Assembly (NCBI GenBank): GCA_964631265.1
Contig: CAZVWW010000005.1
Span: 1-43,518, forward strand
DNA: 43,518 nt
Direction of reading: 5' to 3'
Source of the DNA: CAZVWW01 sp964631265
GTDB lineage: Bacteria > Thermotogota > Thermotogae > MWEM01
In this document: positions 34,187 to 42,396 of the stretch, piece after piece
How positions within the stretch are numbered: position 1 is the stretch's first letter
Layout of the letters: each line of letters begins with the position of its first letter
Notes under the pieces: generated by a model
What the model saw: the letters and a program-made list of their open reading frames with translations, nothing else
Database searches by the model: none
What the model was told of the DNA's origin: nothing
Position numbers and translations under genes: made by a program

Positions 34187-35044
34187 TTAACCACCCCTTT
34201 TTCCTTTCTCTTCGATTGGATTTATTTTCTTTTCAAGTTTTAACATCAGTCTGCCCAGGATCAACCCGGCCACTAAAAAGACGGCTGAGAGTGCGATCCG
34301 GGAAAAATCGTTGAAGCTTTCGTAAGGGACAAGCGTGAACAACGAGGCAATAACGAGCCCCGCAAGAAACGCATAAGTGGCTTTGGGATTTTTCTTCAAA
34401 AAGAACCCGATCATCCGGCTGGCCATCGTTATGCCAAAAAGCGCCCCGACAAGGATCATCATGATATTCATCATATCAAGATTTGAAACTGAATCGACAA
34501 CCGGTTTGTAAAGCCCGGCGATCAGCAGCACCATTGACCCGCTTATCCCGGGCAGCACCATTGTCGAGGCGGCAATAAACCCCGCTGCCACCATGGCCGG
34601 CAGGCCACTCCCCGCCCCGACCACGCTTCCGGCTATGAAGCTGTTCAATATAATGATCAATAATACAGCTCCCATACCGACCCCGGCGTAAAGAAAGTGG
34701 CGTTTCTCGTGAAAACCGGCTTTCTCAGTGACGATCTTGATGGACCCGATAATAAGCCCGATCAAAAACAAATACACCGGAAGAGGGTAAGTGTCCAGCA
34801 GCCACGACATAACCTTCGCCATTGCGAGAATACTGACGGCTGCCCCCAGACCAAGCCAGAATATAAAACGGAACTGCCGTCTCCAGGGGTACTGCTTGAA
34901 ACCGCGCATTGTCAAAGAACCGAAGACATCAACAAACCGCTCATAAGTGCCGAGCAGGAGTAACAAAGTCCCGCCGCTGACACCGGGGATGACATTGGCT
35001 ATCCCCATTCCCACACCGCTGAGTAAAAACCAGACAATTTCCAG
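34187..35044 (-). CDS. DUF368/PopT-family polyprenyl-phosphate transporter (likely CTG start)
   Basis: DUF368 proteins, including PopT, are implicated in returning undecaprenyl phosphate across the inner membrane. The sequence has about eight hydrophobic segments, and two repeat-like motifs GMGIANVIPGVSGGTLLLLLG (near the start) and FIAASTMVLPGISGSMVLLIAG (near the middle), typical of the family. A minus-strand TATAAT at 35073-35078 would start the mRNA near 35066. AGGTGATC at about 35048-35055 then fits CTG 35044. An ATG at 35059 would lie about 7 nt from that start, without an RBS. Confidence 0.88.
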   Translation of the reverse strand: MEIVWFLLSGVGMGIANVIPGVSGGTLLLLLGTYERFVDVFGSLTMRGFKQYPWRRQFRFIFWLGLGAAVSILAMAKVMSWLLDTYPLPVYLFLIGLIIGSIKIVTEKAGFHEKRHFLYAGVGMGAVLLIIILNSFIAGSVVGAGSGLPAMVAAGFIAASTMVLPGISGSMVLLIAGLYKPVVDSVSNLDMMNIMMILVGALFGITMASRMIGFFLKKNPKATYAFLAGLVIASLFTLVPYESFNDFSRIALSAVFLVAGLILGRLMLKLEKKINPIEEKGKRGG

Positions 35045-35072
35045 AATGATCACCTGCATTTATAATTATCCC

Positions 35073-35078
35073 ATTATA
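35073..35078 (-). promoter_or_regulatory. -10 element of the DUF368 gene
   Basis: The minus strand reads TATAAT here. The best -35 match, TTGCCA, is 19 bp upstream. The expected RNA start is close to 35066. Confidence 0.5.
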
Positions 35079-35256
35079 CCATTAGAACCGGCCGGTATGG
35101 CAACGAAAAAAATTGCATTCCCGGTACGATATTATTTAGGTTTCCGAAAAAGATTCATTTCATTTCAATGAAGTCCGAAAAGCCTTGATTTAGCTTCAGT
35201 ACAGTCTATATGGCAATTGGAACATAGTTTCTCACTTCCCGGCAAACACCAAAGTC

Positions 35257-35284
35257 TTGAAGTTAAAAAAAAATGTGATATAAT
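35257..35284 (+). promoter_or_regulatory. promoter of the opp operon
   Basis: TTGAAG at 35257-35262, a 16-bp spacer, and TATAAT at 35279-35284 preceded by TGA (extended -10). Confidence 0.75.
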
Positions 35285-35304
35285 TACTCTGTGCAATTTG
35301 TAAA

Positions 35305-35320
35305 TAGCCTTAGGTGGCTA
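35305..35320 (+). promoter_or_regulatory. short hairpin in the oppA leader
   Basis: TAGCC (35305-35309) pairs with GGCTA (35316-35320) around a 6-nt loop, about 10 nt before the AAAGGAGG ribosome site of oppA. It may protect the mRNA 5' part (inference). Confidence 0.35.
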
Positions 35321-35342
35321 AATTTTGAAAGGAGGCAACTCT

Positions 35343-37184
35343 ATGACAAAGAGACTTAGTCTTTTAATGGTAGTTGTTTTAGTTTTTTCGGTTGCGGTTT
35401 TAGGAGCAGTAAAGAATCCAGACACATTGGTGGATGTCAGCATCGGTCAGCCAGAAACACTTGACCCTGCTCACAGTTATGACACGTCCAGTGGCGGCAT
35501 CATCCTGCAGGTTTATGACAATCTGATCCAGTATGACGGTCAGAGCGTTAACGAATTCCTGCCGATGATCTCGGAAAAGGTTCCTTCAAAGGAAAACGGC
35601 CTTTGGAGCGAGGACGGGACGGTTTACACATTCCCGATCAGAGAGGGAATGAAGTTCCATACAGGCAACACAGTCACACCGGAAGACGTTGAATATTCAT
35701 TTGAAAGAGACCTTTTAATGGATCCGTCCGGTGGACCAATCTGGATGCTCTTCGAAGGTTTCACAGGCGCCAAGTACGGAAGCCTCGAAGGCTGGTTTGA
35801 AGACTGGTCCGGAATGGCCTGGGCAGATGCTGTTGATGCTGACAGGAATCCGACTTCAGATGAAGCCAGAGAGAAACTGGTCGAATTCTTCAACGAGAAG
35901 ATCGATCCCTTAGTAGAAGTAGATGGACAGAATGTTGTTATGACAACACATAAAGCATTCGCCCCGTTCATGCAGATCATCTGTCATTTCGGTTCCTGGG
36001 GAGCCATATTTGACAGCAAGGTTGCAATGGAAAACGGCGAATGGGACGGAAATGCCGACGGATGGTGGAAATGGCATGATTTAGAACCTGAGGAATCATA
36101 CATCCACACCAATGATCTTGGTTCAGGACCCTACGAGCTCGTCGAATGGGATTCCGCCAACCAGCAGGTCGTTCTCGAGAGATTTGACGACTACTGGAAC
36201 GAGCCCGCCAGCATCGAAAACGTTATTGTCTGGGGTGTTGATGAATTCTCAACAAGAAAATCAATGCTTGAGGCCGGAGATGCCGACATATGCTACACAC
36301 CGGCTCAGTACATCGACCAGGTCAATGGCCTTGACGGCGTTCGGGTCATCGAAGGCTATCCTGATCCTGTCATCGTTTCCCTTCACTTTGCTTATTCACT
36401 TGCACCCAACAGTGAATACATCGGAAGCGGCAAACTGGACGGCGAAGGCATCCCGCAGGACTTCTTCAGTGACATCAACTGTAGAAAGGCCATCTCACAT
36501 TCGTTGAACTTCGATGCCTTCATCGATCAGGTCTTAAATGGACTCGGAACAAGAGTTCCCGCTGACCTTCCTTCCGGATTCCTCGGATTTGATCCCGATC
36601 TCCCGCTCCACAACTTCGACCTGGCAAAGGCCGAACAGGCTTGGAAACAGGCATGGGACGGAGCAGTATGGGAAACAGGATTCTACTTCCAGCTTCTCTA
36701 CAACACTGGAAACGAAGCAAGACAGACAGCGGCTGAGATGATCAAGGTTTACACAGAGTCCCTCAATCCCAAGTTCAATATCGACGTTGTCGGTGTTAAC
36801 TGGCCGAGTTATCTCAAGGCCTCAAGAGCCAACCTGACACCTATCTACATCATCGGCTGGCTTCCAGACTATCCAGACCCACATAACTTCATCTACACCT
36901 ATTACCACTCAAAAGGTGTTTACGGCAACCGCGGTGGCGTTCTCTACCAGGAATGGGCAAGAGAAAACGTTGATGGACTCATCGAAAAAGCGATTGCAAG
37001 CACAAACACAGAGGAAAGAAGAGAGCTTTACATCGAAGTTCAGGAAAAAGTCATTGAGAATTACGTAGGCCTTCCGGTTTATCAGCCTCTCGGACTCCAT
37101 GTTGAGAGAGAATGGGTAAAAGGCTGGTATCCGCATATGACAAGATCCACAGCCTATTACTATCACCTGAGCAAAGAGGAATAA
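35343..37184 (+). CDS. oppA: oligopeptide ABC transporter substrate-binding protein
   Basis: This is an SBP_bac_5 family binding protein that captures peptides or oligosaccharides in the periplasm. A signal peptide (about 1-21) ends VAVLGAVKN with no Cys, so it is probably soluble in the periplasm rather than a lipoprotein. The family signature region is PETLDPAHSYDTSSGGIILQVYDNLIQY near the start and YTFPIREGMKFHTGNTVTPEDVEYSFERDL (about 100-130). The late part has IYIIGWLPDYPDPHNFIYTYYHS. ATG 35343 follows AAAGGAGG; TTG 35325 would overlap it. It has 613 residues. Confidence 0.93.
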   Translation: MTKRLSLLMVVVLVFSVAVLGAVKNPDTLVDVSIGQPETLDPAHSYDTSSGGIILQVYDNLIQYDGQSVNEFLPMISEKVPSKENGLWSEDGTVYTFPIREGMKFHTGNTVTPEDVEYSFERDLLMDPSGGPIWMLFEGFTGAKYGSLEGWFEDWSGMAWADAVDADRNPTSDEAREKLVEFFNEKIDPLVEVDGQNVVMTTHKAFAPFMQIICHFGSWGAIFDSKVAMENGEWDGNADGWWKWHDLEPEESYIHTNDLGSGPYELVEWDSANQQVVLERFDDYWNEPASIENVIVWGVDEFSTRKSMLEAGDADICYTPAQYIDQVNGLDGVRVIEGYPDPVIVSLHFAYSLAPNSEYIGSGKLDGEGIPQDFFSDINCRKAISHSLNFDAFIDQVLNGLGTRVPADLPSGFLGFDPDLPLHNFDLAKAEQAWKQAWDGAVWETGFYFQLLYNTGNEARQTAAEMIKVYTESLNPKFNIDVVGVNWPSYLKASRANLTPIYIIGWLPDYPDPHNFIYTYYHSKGVYGNRGGVLYQEWARENVDGLIEKAIASTNTEERRELYIEVQEKVIENYVGLPVYQPLGLHVEREWVKGWYPHMTRSTAYYYHLSKEE

Positions 37185-37213
37185 TCAATAACACTTAGAT
37201 AATAAACACTTGC

Positions 37214-37245
37214 GGGCGGGGTTGCGTTACGCCCCGCCCTTTTTT
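37214..37245 (+). terminator. terminator between oppA and oppB
   Basis: GGGCGGGG (37214-37221) pairs with CCCCGCCC (37232-37239), followed by six Ts. Partial read-through would give more binding protein than permease, common in such operons. Confidence 0.85.
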
Positions 37246-37336
37246 CTATACATTTTGCTGCGGAGAAATGGTTTAAGATAATTCATCTAACACTTTAGTT
37301 AAAAAAACTGCGAAATATGAAGAGAGGTGGGCACTT

Positions 37337-38371
37337 TTGACAGCCTATATTATAAGAAGGTTGTTAATCCTCCCGATAATCCTTTTCGGGATAACATTAA
37401 TCATCTTCTCAATGATCTGGATGCTCGGACCTGAAAGATTGTTGGCAACATACGTAAAAAGTCCGGAAGCCCTCAAAACAGAAGATGCGGCAGAGAGACT
37501 GATTGAAAAGTACGGACTCGATAAACCGGTTTATGTTCAGTATTTCAGATGGCTGGGCAATCTTTTGCAAGGGGATCTGGGATACTCGAACATTGCCAAG
37601 ACCCCGGTGACACAGGCGATACTGGAGCGACTCCCCTACACCATCGAACTGGCGTTGTACGCCATTATACCGGTCATATTCGGGGGAATCTGGCTCGGGG
37701 TGCTATCGGGGGTGAACCACAACAAACCCCTTGATCACGGTGTCAGAGTCTTCTCGCTGGTCGGCTGGTCGATGCCGGACTTTGTTTTCGGCCTGCTGGT
37801 ACTGCTCCTGTTCTACACCATCCTGGGATGGTTCCCGCCGGGCTATCTATCGTATGCTTCAGAGAAGATCATGCGATCGCCGGAGTTCACAACCTATACC
37901 CATTTTGCCACAATAGATGCCCTGATTAATCTGCGCTTTGATATCTTCGTTGATGCCATCAGACATCTCGTGGGTCCCATACTGACACTTGCTTACCTTT
38001 GGTGGGCTTATGTTTTGAGGATCACACGATCATCGATGCTTGAAGTGCTGAAAAAGGATTATATCAGAACAGCAAGGGCAAAAGGACTCGCCGAAAAAGT
38101 GGTTATCAACAAGCATGCCAAGCGAAATGCTCTCATACCGGTGGTTACTGTTACAGGCGGAATGATCGTGACCCTGCTGGCCGGGGTTGTCATTGTTGAG
38201 ACGGTCTTCAATCGACCCGGATTGGGACGCTTTACGGCGACCGCTGCGACACAGCTTGACTATTTCTCGATCCTGGGCTCAGCTATCTTTTATTCGTTTA
38301 TACTGGTGATGGTTAACCTTGTTGTGGACGTCTCATATGCGATAATTGACCCCAGAATAAGGCTTTCCTGA
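37337..38371 (+). CDS. oppB: oligopeptide ABC transporter permease OppB
   Basis: This is an inner-membrane permease of the DppB/OppB type, 344 residues with about six membrane segments. The N-terminus YIIRRLLILPIILFGITLIIFSMIW and the EAA-like loop LKKDYIRTARAKGLAEKVVINKHAKRNALIPVVTVTG are typical. The start is TTG 37337, following AGAGGTGG. It pairs with OppC. Confidence 0.95.
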   Translation: MTAYIIRRLLILPIILFGITLIIFSMIWMLGPERLLATYVKSPEALKTEDAAERLIEKYGLDKPVYVQYFRWLGNLLQGDLGYSNIAKTPVTQAILERLPYTIELALYAIIPVIFGGIWLGVLSGVNHNKPLDHGVRVFSLVGWSMPDFVFGLLVLLLFYTILGWFPPGYLSYASEKIMRSPEFTTYTHFATIDALINLRFDIFVDAIRHLVGPILTLAYLWWAYVLRITRSSMLEVLKKDYIRTARAKGLAEKVVINKHAKRNALIPVVTVTGGMIVTLLAGVVIVETVFNRPGLGRFTATAATQLDYFSILGSAIFYSFILVMVNLVVDVSYAIIDPRIRLS

Positions 38372-38386
38372 TGGGAGTGTTTGAAT

Positions 38387-39262
38387 ATGTCACAAAATAA
38401 GACTGAAACCAAGAGACTGTTAAAGAGATTCTTCAAGAGTCCGACATCCTTTTTCGGATTTGTCCTGTTGATCTTTTTCATTGTCGTTGCCATCCTGGCC
38501 CCGACGATCTGCCCGCCGAAAGAGGGGGCCGACCCCTTCAAGATCCCCATGGCAACCTGGAGTTCTGCTCCACAGGCGCCATCGGCCGATCATCCCTTCG
38601 GGATTATCGGTGGCAGGGATATCTTCTACGGGGTTGTCTGGGGGACACGGGCCGCCTTCAAGATCGGCCTGACCGTATCACTCATATCGGCGCTCATAGG
38701 GGTTATCATAGGTGCCATTTCGGCTTATGCCGGTGGCTGGATTGATGAGATCATGATGAGGGTAACCGATATCTTCATGTCGATTCCCTTCCTTGTTGCG
38801 GCGATGATCATGACAACCATTCTCGGGAAGGGGCTCGGCAACGTGATGATCGCGCTGATCATCTTCGGTTGGATGAGAGTTGCCAGGCTGATCAGGGGAA
38901 ACATACTCCAGGCCAAAACCGAACAGTATGTCATGGCTGCGAGAGCTCTCGGGATCAACGACGGAAAGATCATCTTCAAACATATCCTCCCCAACACCAT
39001 ATTCCCGGTCGTCATTCAGATCACCATGCGGATCGGGTCGCTCGTTATAACAGCTGCGGCATTGAGCTTTCTTGGCGTCGGAGCAGAGCCCGGATATGCT
39101 GACTGGGGAACGATTCTGAGTTATTCAAGGAACTGGATGACGGAGCTGGATAAATCGTGGTTTGCGATACTCTATCCCGGTACGGCGATGATACTCTTTG
39201 TTTTGGCATGGAATCTGGTTGGAGACGGACTACGGGATACCTTCGACCCGAAAATGAAATGA
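38387..39262 (+). CDS. oppC: oligopeptide ABC transporter permease OppC
   Basis: This is the second permease of the transporter, 291 residues. An N-terminal helix (about 22-44), a periplasmic segment with HPFGIIGGRDIFYGVVWGTRAAFKIG, and the EAA loop EQYVMAARALGINDGKIIFKHILPNTIFPVV are present, with ALSFLGVGAEPGYADWGTIL after it. ATG 38387 is better spaced from GGGAGTG than TTG 38381. Confidence 0.95.
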   Translation: MSQNKTETKRLLKRFFKSPTSFFGFVLLIFFIVVAILAPTICPPKEGADPFKIPMATWSSAPQAPSADHPFGIIGGRDIFYGVVWGTRAAFKIGLTVSLISALIGVIIGAISAYAGGWIDEIMMRVTDIFMSIPFLVAAMIMTTILGKGLGNVMIALIIFGWMRVARLIRGNILQAKTEQYVMAARALGINDGKIIFKHILPNTIFPVVIQITMRIGSLVITAAALSFLGVGAEPGYADWGTILSYSRNWMTELDKSWFAILYPGTAMILFVLAWNLVGDGLRDTFDPKMK

Positions 39263-39278
39263 TGGTTGAGGTGATGAT

Positions 39279-40292
39279 ATGAGCGAAAAAAAACCAATAC
39301 TGCGAGTAGAAGATCTGAAGACACATTTCCATACAGAAGATGGACTGGTAAAGGCTGTTGACGGCATCAGTTACGAGGTGTATCCGGGAGAGACATTGGG
39401 AATCGTCGGGGAAAGCGGCTGTGGCAAAAGTGTTAACTCCCTGTCGATCATGCGGCTTTTGGAGAGCAACAGCGAGGTATCGGGAAAGATCACGTTTGAA
39501 GATACTTCCATTCTCGATATATCTGAAAAACAGATGAGAAAGATCAGGGGTAACGAGATAGCGATGATATTTCAGGAGCCGATGACCGCTTTAAATCCGG
39601 TTTATTCCGTTGGAGAACAGATAATGGAAGCCATCATGCTCCATCAGAAAAAGAAACGAAATGAGGCCTACGAACTGGCCATCGAGATGCTCCAAAAGGT
39701 CGGAATCCCCGAGCCGAAAAAGAGAGTTGACGAATATCCGCATGAGCTCTCGGGCGGTATGAGACAGAGGGCGATGATTGCCATGGCACTCTCGTGCAAT
39801 CCCACTCTCTTAATCGCCGATGAGCCGACAACGGCACTGGATGTTACCATACAGGCACAGATCCTTGAACTGATGATCTCACTTCAGAAGGACTACGGGA
39901 TGTCCATCGTGATGATCACCCATGATCTGGGCGTTATAGCAGAAATGTCCGACAGAGTTGTGGTCATGTATGCCGGGAAAGTCGTTGAATATGCGGATGC
40001 AGTCACCCTTTTCAAAAATCCGAAACACCCGTACACCTGGGGACTATTGAATGCGATACCGAGGCTTGACATTGAACAGAAGAGCCTTTACAACATCCCC
40101 GGTGTTGTACCCGATCCGCTTCATTTCCCGAAGGGGTGCAAGTTCAACACAAGATGCAGATTCAAAGAGGAACGATGTATGCAAGAGGAACCCGATATAG
40201 TGGAAGTTGAAGGCGGCCATTATTCAAGATGCTTCTTCATAGACAAGCTCGAAGAGGCTAAGAAGGCTGCCAAGGCAGGTGAAAAAGCTTGA
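39279..40292 (+). CDS. oppD: oligopeptide ABC transporter ATPase OppD
   Basis: The ATPase drives import with OppF. Walker A is GESGCGKS (about 43-50), the Q loop MIFQEPMTALNP, signature LSGGMRQR, Walker B LLIADEPTTALD and the H loop ITHD. The C-terminal oligopeptide extension contains CKFNTRC and RC cysteines (KGCKFNTRCRFKEERC), seen in this family. It has 337 residues. The stop overlaps oppF by 4 bp. Confidence 0.96.
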   Translation: MSEKKPILRVEDLKTHFHTEDGLVKAVDGISYEVYPGETLGIVGESGCGKSVNSLSIMRLLESNSEVSGKITFEDTSILDISEKQMRKIRGNEIAMIFQEPMTALNPVYSVGEQIMEAIMLHQKKKRNEAYELAIEMLQKVGIPEPKKRVDEYPHELSGGMRQRAMIAMALSCNPTLLIADEPTTALDVTIQAQILELMISLQKDYGMSIVMITHDLGVIAEMSDRVVVMYAGKVVEYADAVTLFKNPKHPYTWGLLNAIPRLDIEQKSLYNIPGVVPDPLHFPKGCKFNTRCRFKEERCMQEEPDIVEVEGGHYSRCFFIDKLEEAKKAAKAGEKA

Positions 40293-41275
40293 CGAACGTC
40301 AACAATAATAAAGAGGTCATTTTAACGGTCAAGAACATGTTTAAATACTTTCCGGTCCGGGCCGGCGTTTTCAAAAGAGTTGTGGCCCATGTCAAAGCTG
40401 TCGATGATGTCAGTTTTAATGTGTACAACGGAGAAACACTTGGACTGGTCGGTGAATCCGGCTGTGGCAAAACAACGGCGGGGATGACGCTCCTGAGGTT
40501 GCATGATCCGACATCGGGGTCTGCCGAGATGAAAGACAGAGGAGATATTTTCCAGTTGAAGGGGCACGACCTGAGAGAGCTCCGGAAAGAAGTGCAGATG
40601 ATCTTCCAGGACCCCTACAGCTCTTTAAATCCGAGGATGCGCGTTAAGAACATCATTGCCGAGGGGATTAAGACCCATAAGCTGGCGGCCGGCACGGAAA
40701 TCTGGGACAAAGTGGCCGAATTGATGGAGCTTGTCGGTCTCTCCACTGATCAGATGTACCGATATCCGCATGAGTTCTCAGGCGGGCAGCGACAGAGGAT
40801 CGGTATTGCCAGGGCACTTGCCGTTGAGCCCAGAGTCATCGTATGTGATGAGGCCGTTTCCGCCCTGGATGTCTCGATCCAGGCCCAGGTTATCAACCTC
40901 CTGGAAAGGATACAGGATGAGCTCGGTCTGACCTACATCTTCATAGCGCATGATCTCGCCGTTGTCAAGCACATAAGCGACAGGATCGCCGTTATGTATC
41001 TTGGAAAGATCGTTGAGATGACATCAAAGGAAAAGCTCTTTGAAAAGCCCCTGCATCCGTACACAAAGGCCCTGATATCGGCTATTCCGATCCCGGATCC
41101 CACGCATGAGAAAAAACGGGTCATCCTCGAGGGAGATGTACCGAGTCCCATCAATCCGCCTTCCGGGTGCCGTTTCCATACCAGATGTCCGATTGCAAAA
41201 GACATCTGCTCGGAAAAAGAACCCGTTTTCGAGAAAAAAGATGACGACCATTATGCGGCCTGTCACTTTGTTTAA
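40289..41275 (+). CDS. oppF: oligopeptide ABC transporter ATPase OppF
   Basis: This is the partner ATPase, 328 residues. Walker A is GESGCGKT, the Q loop MIFQDPYSSLNPRM, signature FSGGQRQR, Walker B VIVCDEAVSALD, H loop IAHD. The C-terminal extension has SGCRFHTRCPIAKDIC. In Walker B the usual EP is EA. The start is TTG 40289 (TTGA overlap with oppD), preceded by AGGTGA. Confidence 0.95.
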   Translation: MTNVNNNKEVILTVKNMFKYFPVRAGVFKRVVAHVKAVDDVSFNVYNGETLGLVGESGCGKTTAGMTLLRLHDPTSGSAEMKDRGDIFQLKGHDLRELRKEVQMIFQDPYSSLNPRMRVKNIIAEGIKTHKLAAGTEIWDKVAELMELVGLSTDQMYRYPHEFSGGQRQRIGIARALAVEPRVIVCDEAVSALDVSIQAQVINLLERIQDELGLTYIFIAHDLAVVKHISDRIAVMYLGKIVEMTSKEKLFEKPLHPYTKALISAIPIPDPTHEKKRVILEGDVPSPINPPSGCRFHTRCPIAKDICSEKEPVFEKKDDDHYAACHFV

Positions 41276-41284
41276 GGCGTATTA

Positions 41285-41626
41285 ATGGAGATTATCGGGT
41301 TTCGCGAGGCGGATAACGAGCTGAACCTCCCTGTTCTCAGTGTTAAAGATGGCGACCGGGAAAGACTTTTCCTCTTCTTTGACACGTATGAAGAGCAAGG
41401 GGTTGAATATTGGATCCTCCTCAAGTTGGAAGAAGATGAAACAGAAGGGATTGAAAATCCGTTTCAAGATGATGAGGGGTCAATAGAGATTATCATCTTC
41501 AGAACGGAGACCGGAGAAAATGGTAAGACGGCGGTTCTCAACGTTTTAGAAGAGGAGGAATACGACCGGATTTCACAGAACTGGTTGTCAACAAGACCCG
41601 AAGGCGAGGCACCCCCGACAGAATGA
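41285..41626 (+). CDS. DUF1292-like small acidic protein
   Basis: The 113-residue product resembles the DUF1292 (YrzB) pattern: a beta-rich LPVLSVKDGDRERLFLFFDTYEEQGVEYWILLKLEEDE, then IEIIIFRTE and a closing EEEEYDRISQNW. The function of the family is unknown. It lies 9 bp after oppF and may be part of the opp transcript. The beta-barrel promoter follows within 35 bp. Confidence 0.65.
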   Translation: MEIIGFREADNELNLPVLSVKDGDRERLFLFFDTYEEQGVEYWILLKLEEDETEGIENPFQDDEGSIEIIIFRTETGENGKTAVLNVLEEEEYDRISQNWLSTRPEGEAPPTE

Positions 41627-41634
41627 GCAATCTT

Positions 41635-41664
41635 TTGGAGTTTACAGGGTTGATGGTGTATAAT
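41635..41664 (+). promoter_or_regulatory. promoter of the outer-membrane protein gene
   Basis: TTGGAG at 41635-41640, an 18-bp spacer, and TATAAT at 41659-41664, preceded directly by TG. Confidence 0.65.
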
Positions 41665-41705
41665 AATAACAACAGTATAAAAACAGGAAAGTGGGGGGAA
41701 ACAGT

Positions 41706-42314
41706 ATGAAGAAGTTTATTGTATTGATCGCTATGGTGGCATTACTGGGGTCACTATCTTTTGCCCAGTTGGGCACGGATGTTTATGTGGGGTATGATCT
41801 TGGATTGAAGACAGCTACGGCAGAATCGACGGATGTGAAGTTTTATGATGCGAATTCAGCCCGGATAACCGGCGACGCTTCAAACGCGACCAGTTTCATC
41901 AACCTGGGACTGCTCGTGGATTATGAGATCGCCGATGGTTTTTCAATCGGGGGCGGTGTTGGCGGAGCACTCCCAATGACTAACAAGATCAAGTATGGAA
42001 GCGATGCCGCATCATCAACGGCCATGAAATTTGCACTGGACGGCCTCGTTGGCGTGAACTATGCCTATCCGCTCGAACCCGTCATGTTGAAGGCCAATCT
42101 GACAGGTGGCTTATCGTTCCTCGATATGAGCCATATGGGGTACCTCGTTAAGGCCAAATTTGGACTCGGCTATGATATTGGCGGATTCACCGTATCACTT
42201 GGAGCCGGTTATGAGTTGAGAAATTATACGATCAAGCCCTCGGGTGAGGGAGCAGCGGGAAAATTGATGTTCCAGTCAATCCCCATAGAGCTTGGCATCA
42301 CACTTAAATTCTAA
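41706..42314 (+). CDS. predicted outer-membrane beta-barrel protein
   Basis: The 202-residue product has a clear signal peptide (about 1-20, ending SFAQ). Amphipathic, Gly-rich strands follow (DVYVGYDLGLKT, SFINLGLLVDYEIADGFSIGGGVGG, KAKFGLGYDIGGFTVSLGAGYEL). The last strand IPIELGITLKF ends in Phe, as in BAM substrates. ATG 41706 follows GTGGGGGG. The family was not identified. It has its own promoter and terminator and so is probably expressed on its own. Confidence 0.75.
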   Translation: MKKFIVLIAMVALLGSLSFAQLGTDVYVGYDLGLKTATAESTDVKFYDANSARITGDASNATSFINLGLLVDYEIADGFSIGGGVGGALPMTNKIKYGSDAASSTAMKFALDGLVGVNYAYPLEPVMLKANLTGGLSFLDMSHMGYLVKAKFGLGYDIGGFTVSLGAGYELRNYTIKPSGEGAAGKLMFQSIPIELGITLKF

Positions 42315-42333
42315 AGAAAGCAACAACCCTTAT

Positions 42334-42368
42334 AAAAAAGAGGCGGTCGAATAAACTGCCTCTTTTTT
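42334..42368. terminator. terminator after the outer-membrane protein gene
   Basis: AAAAAAGAGGCGGT (42334-42347) pairs with ACTGCCTCTTTTTT (42355-42368), with one G-T pair and a 7-nt loop. The T-run completes a classic intrinsic terminator. Confidence 0.88.
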
Positions 42369-42396
42369 GTTTTGAATATAATGAAGAGGTGATAAA

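Larger units (their letters stand above)
35060..35342. other. intergenic DNA between the divergent DUF368 and oppA genes
   Basis: Apart from the two outward promoters and the short hairpin before oppA, I see no gene, repeat or clear operator in these 283 bp. Confidence 0.7.
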
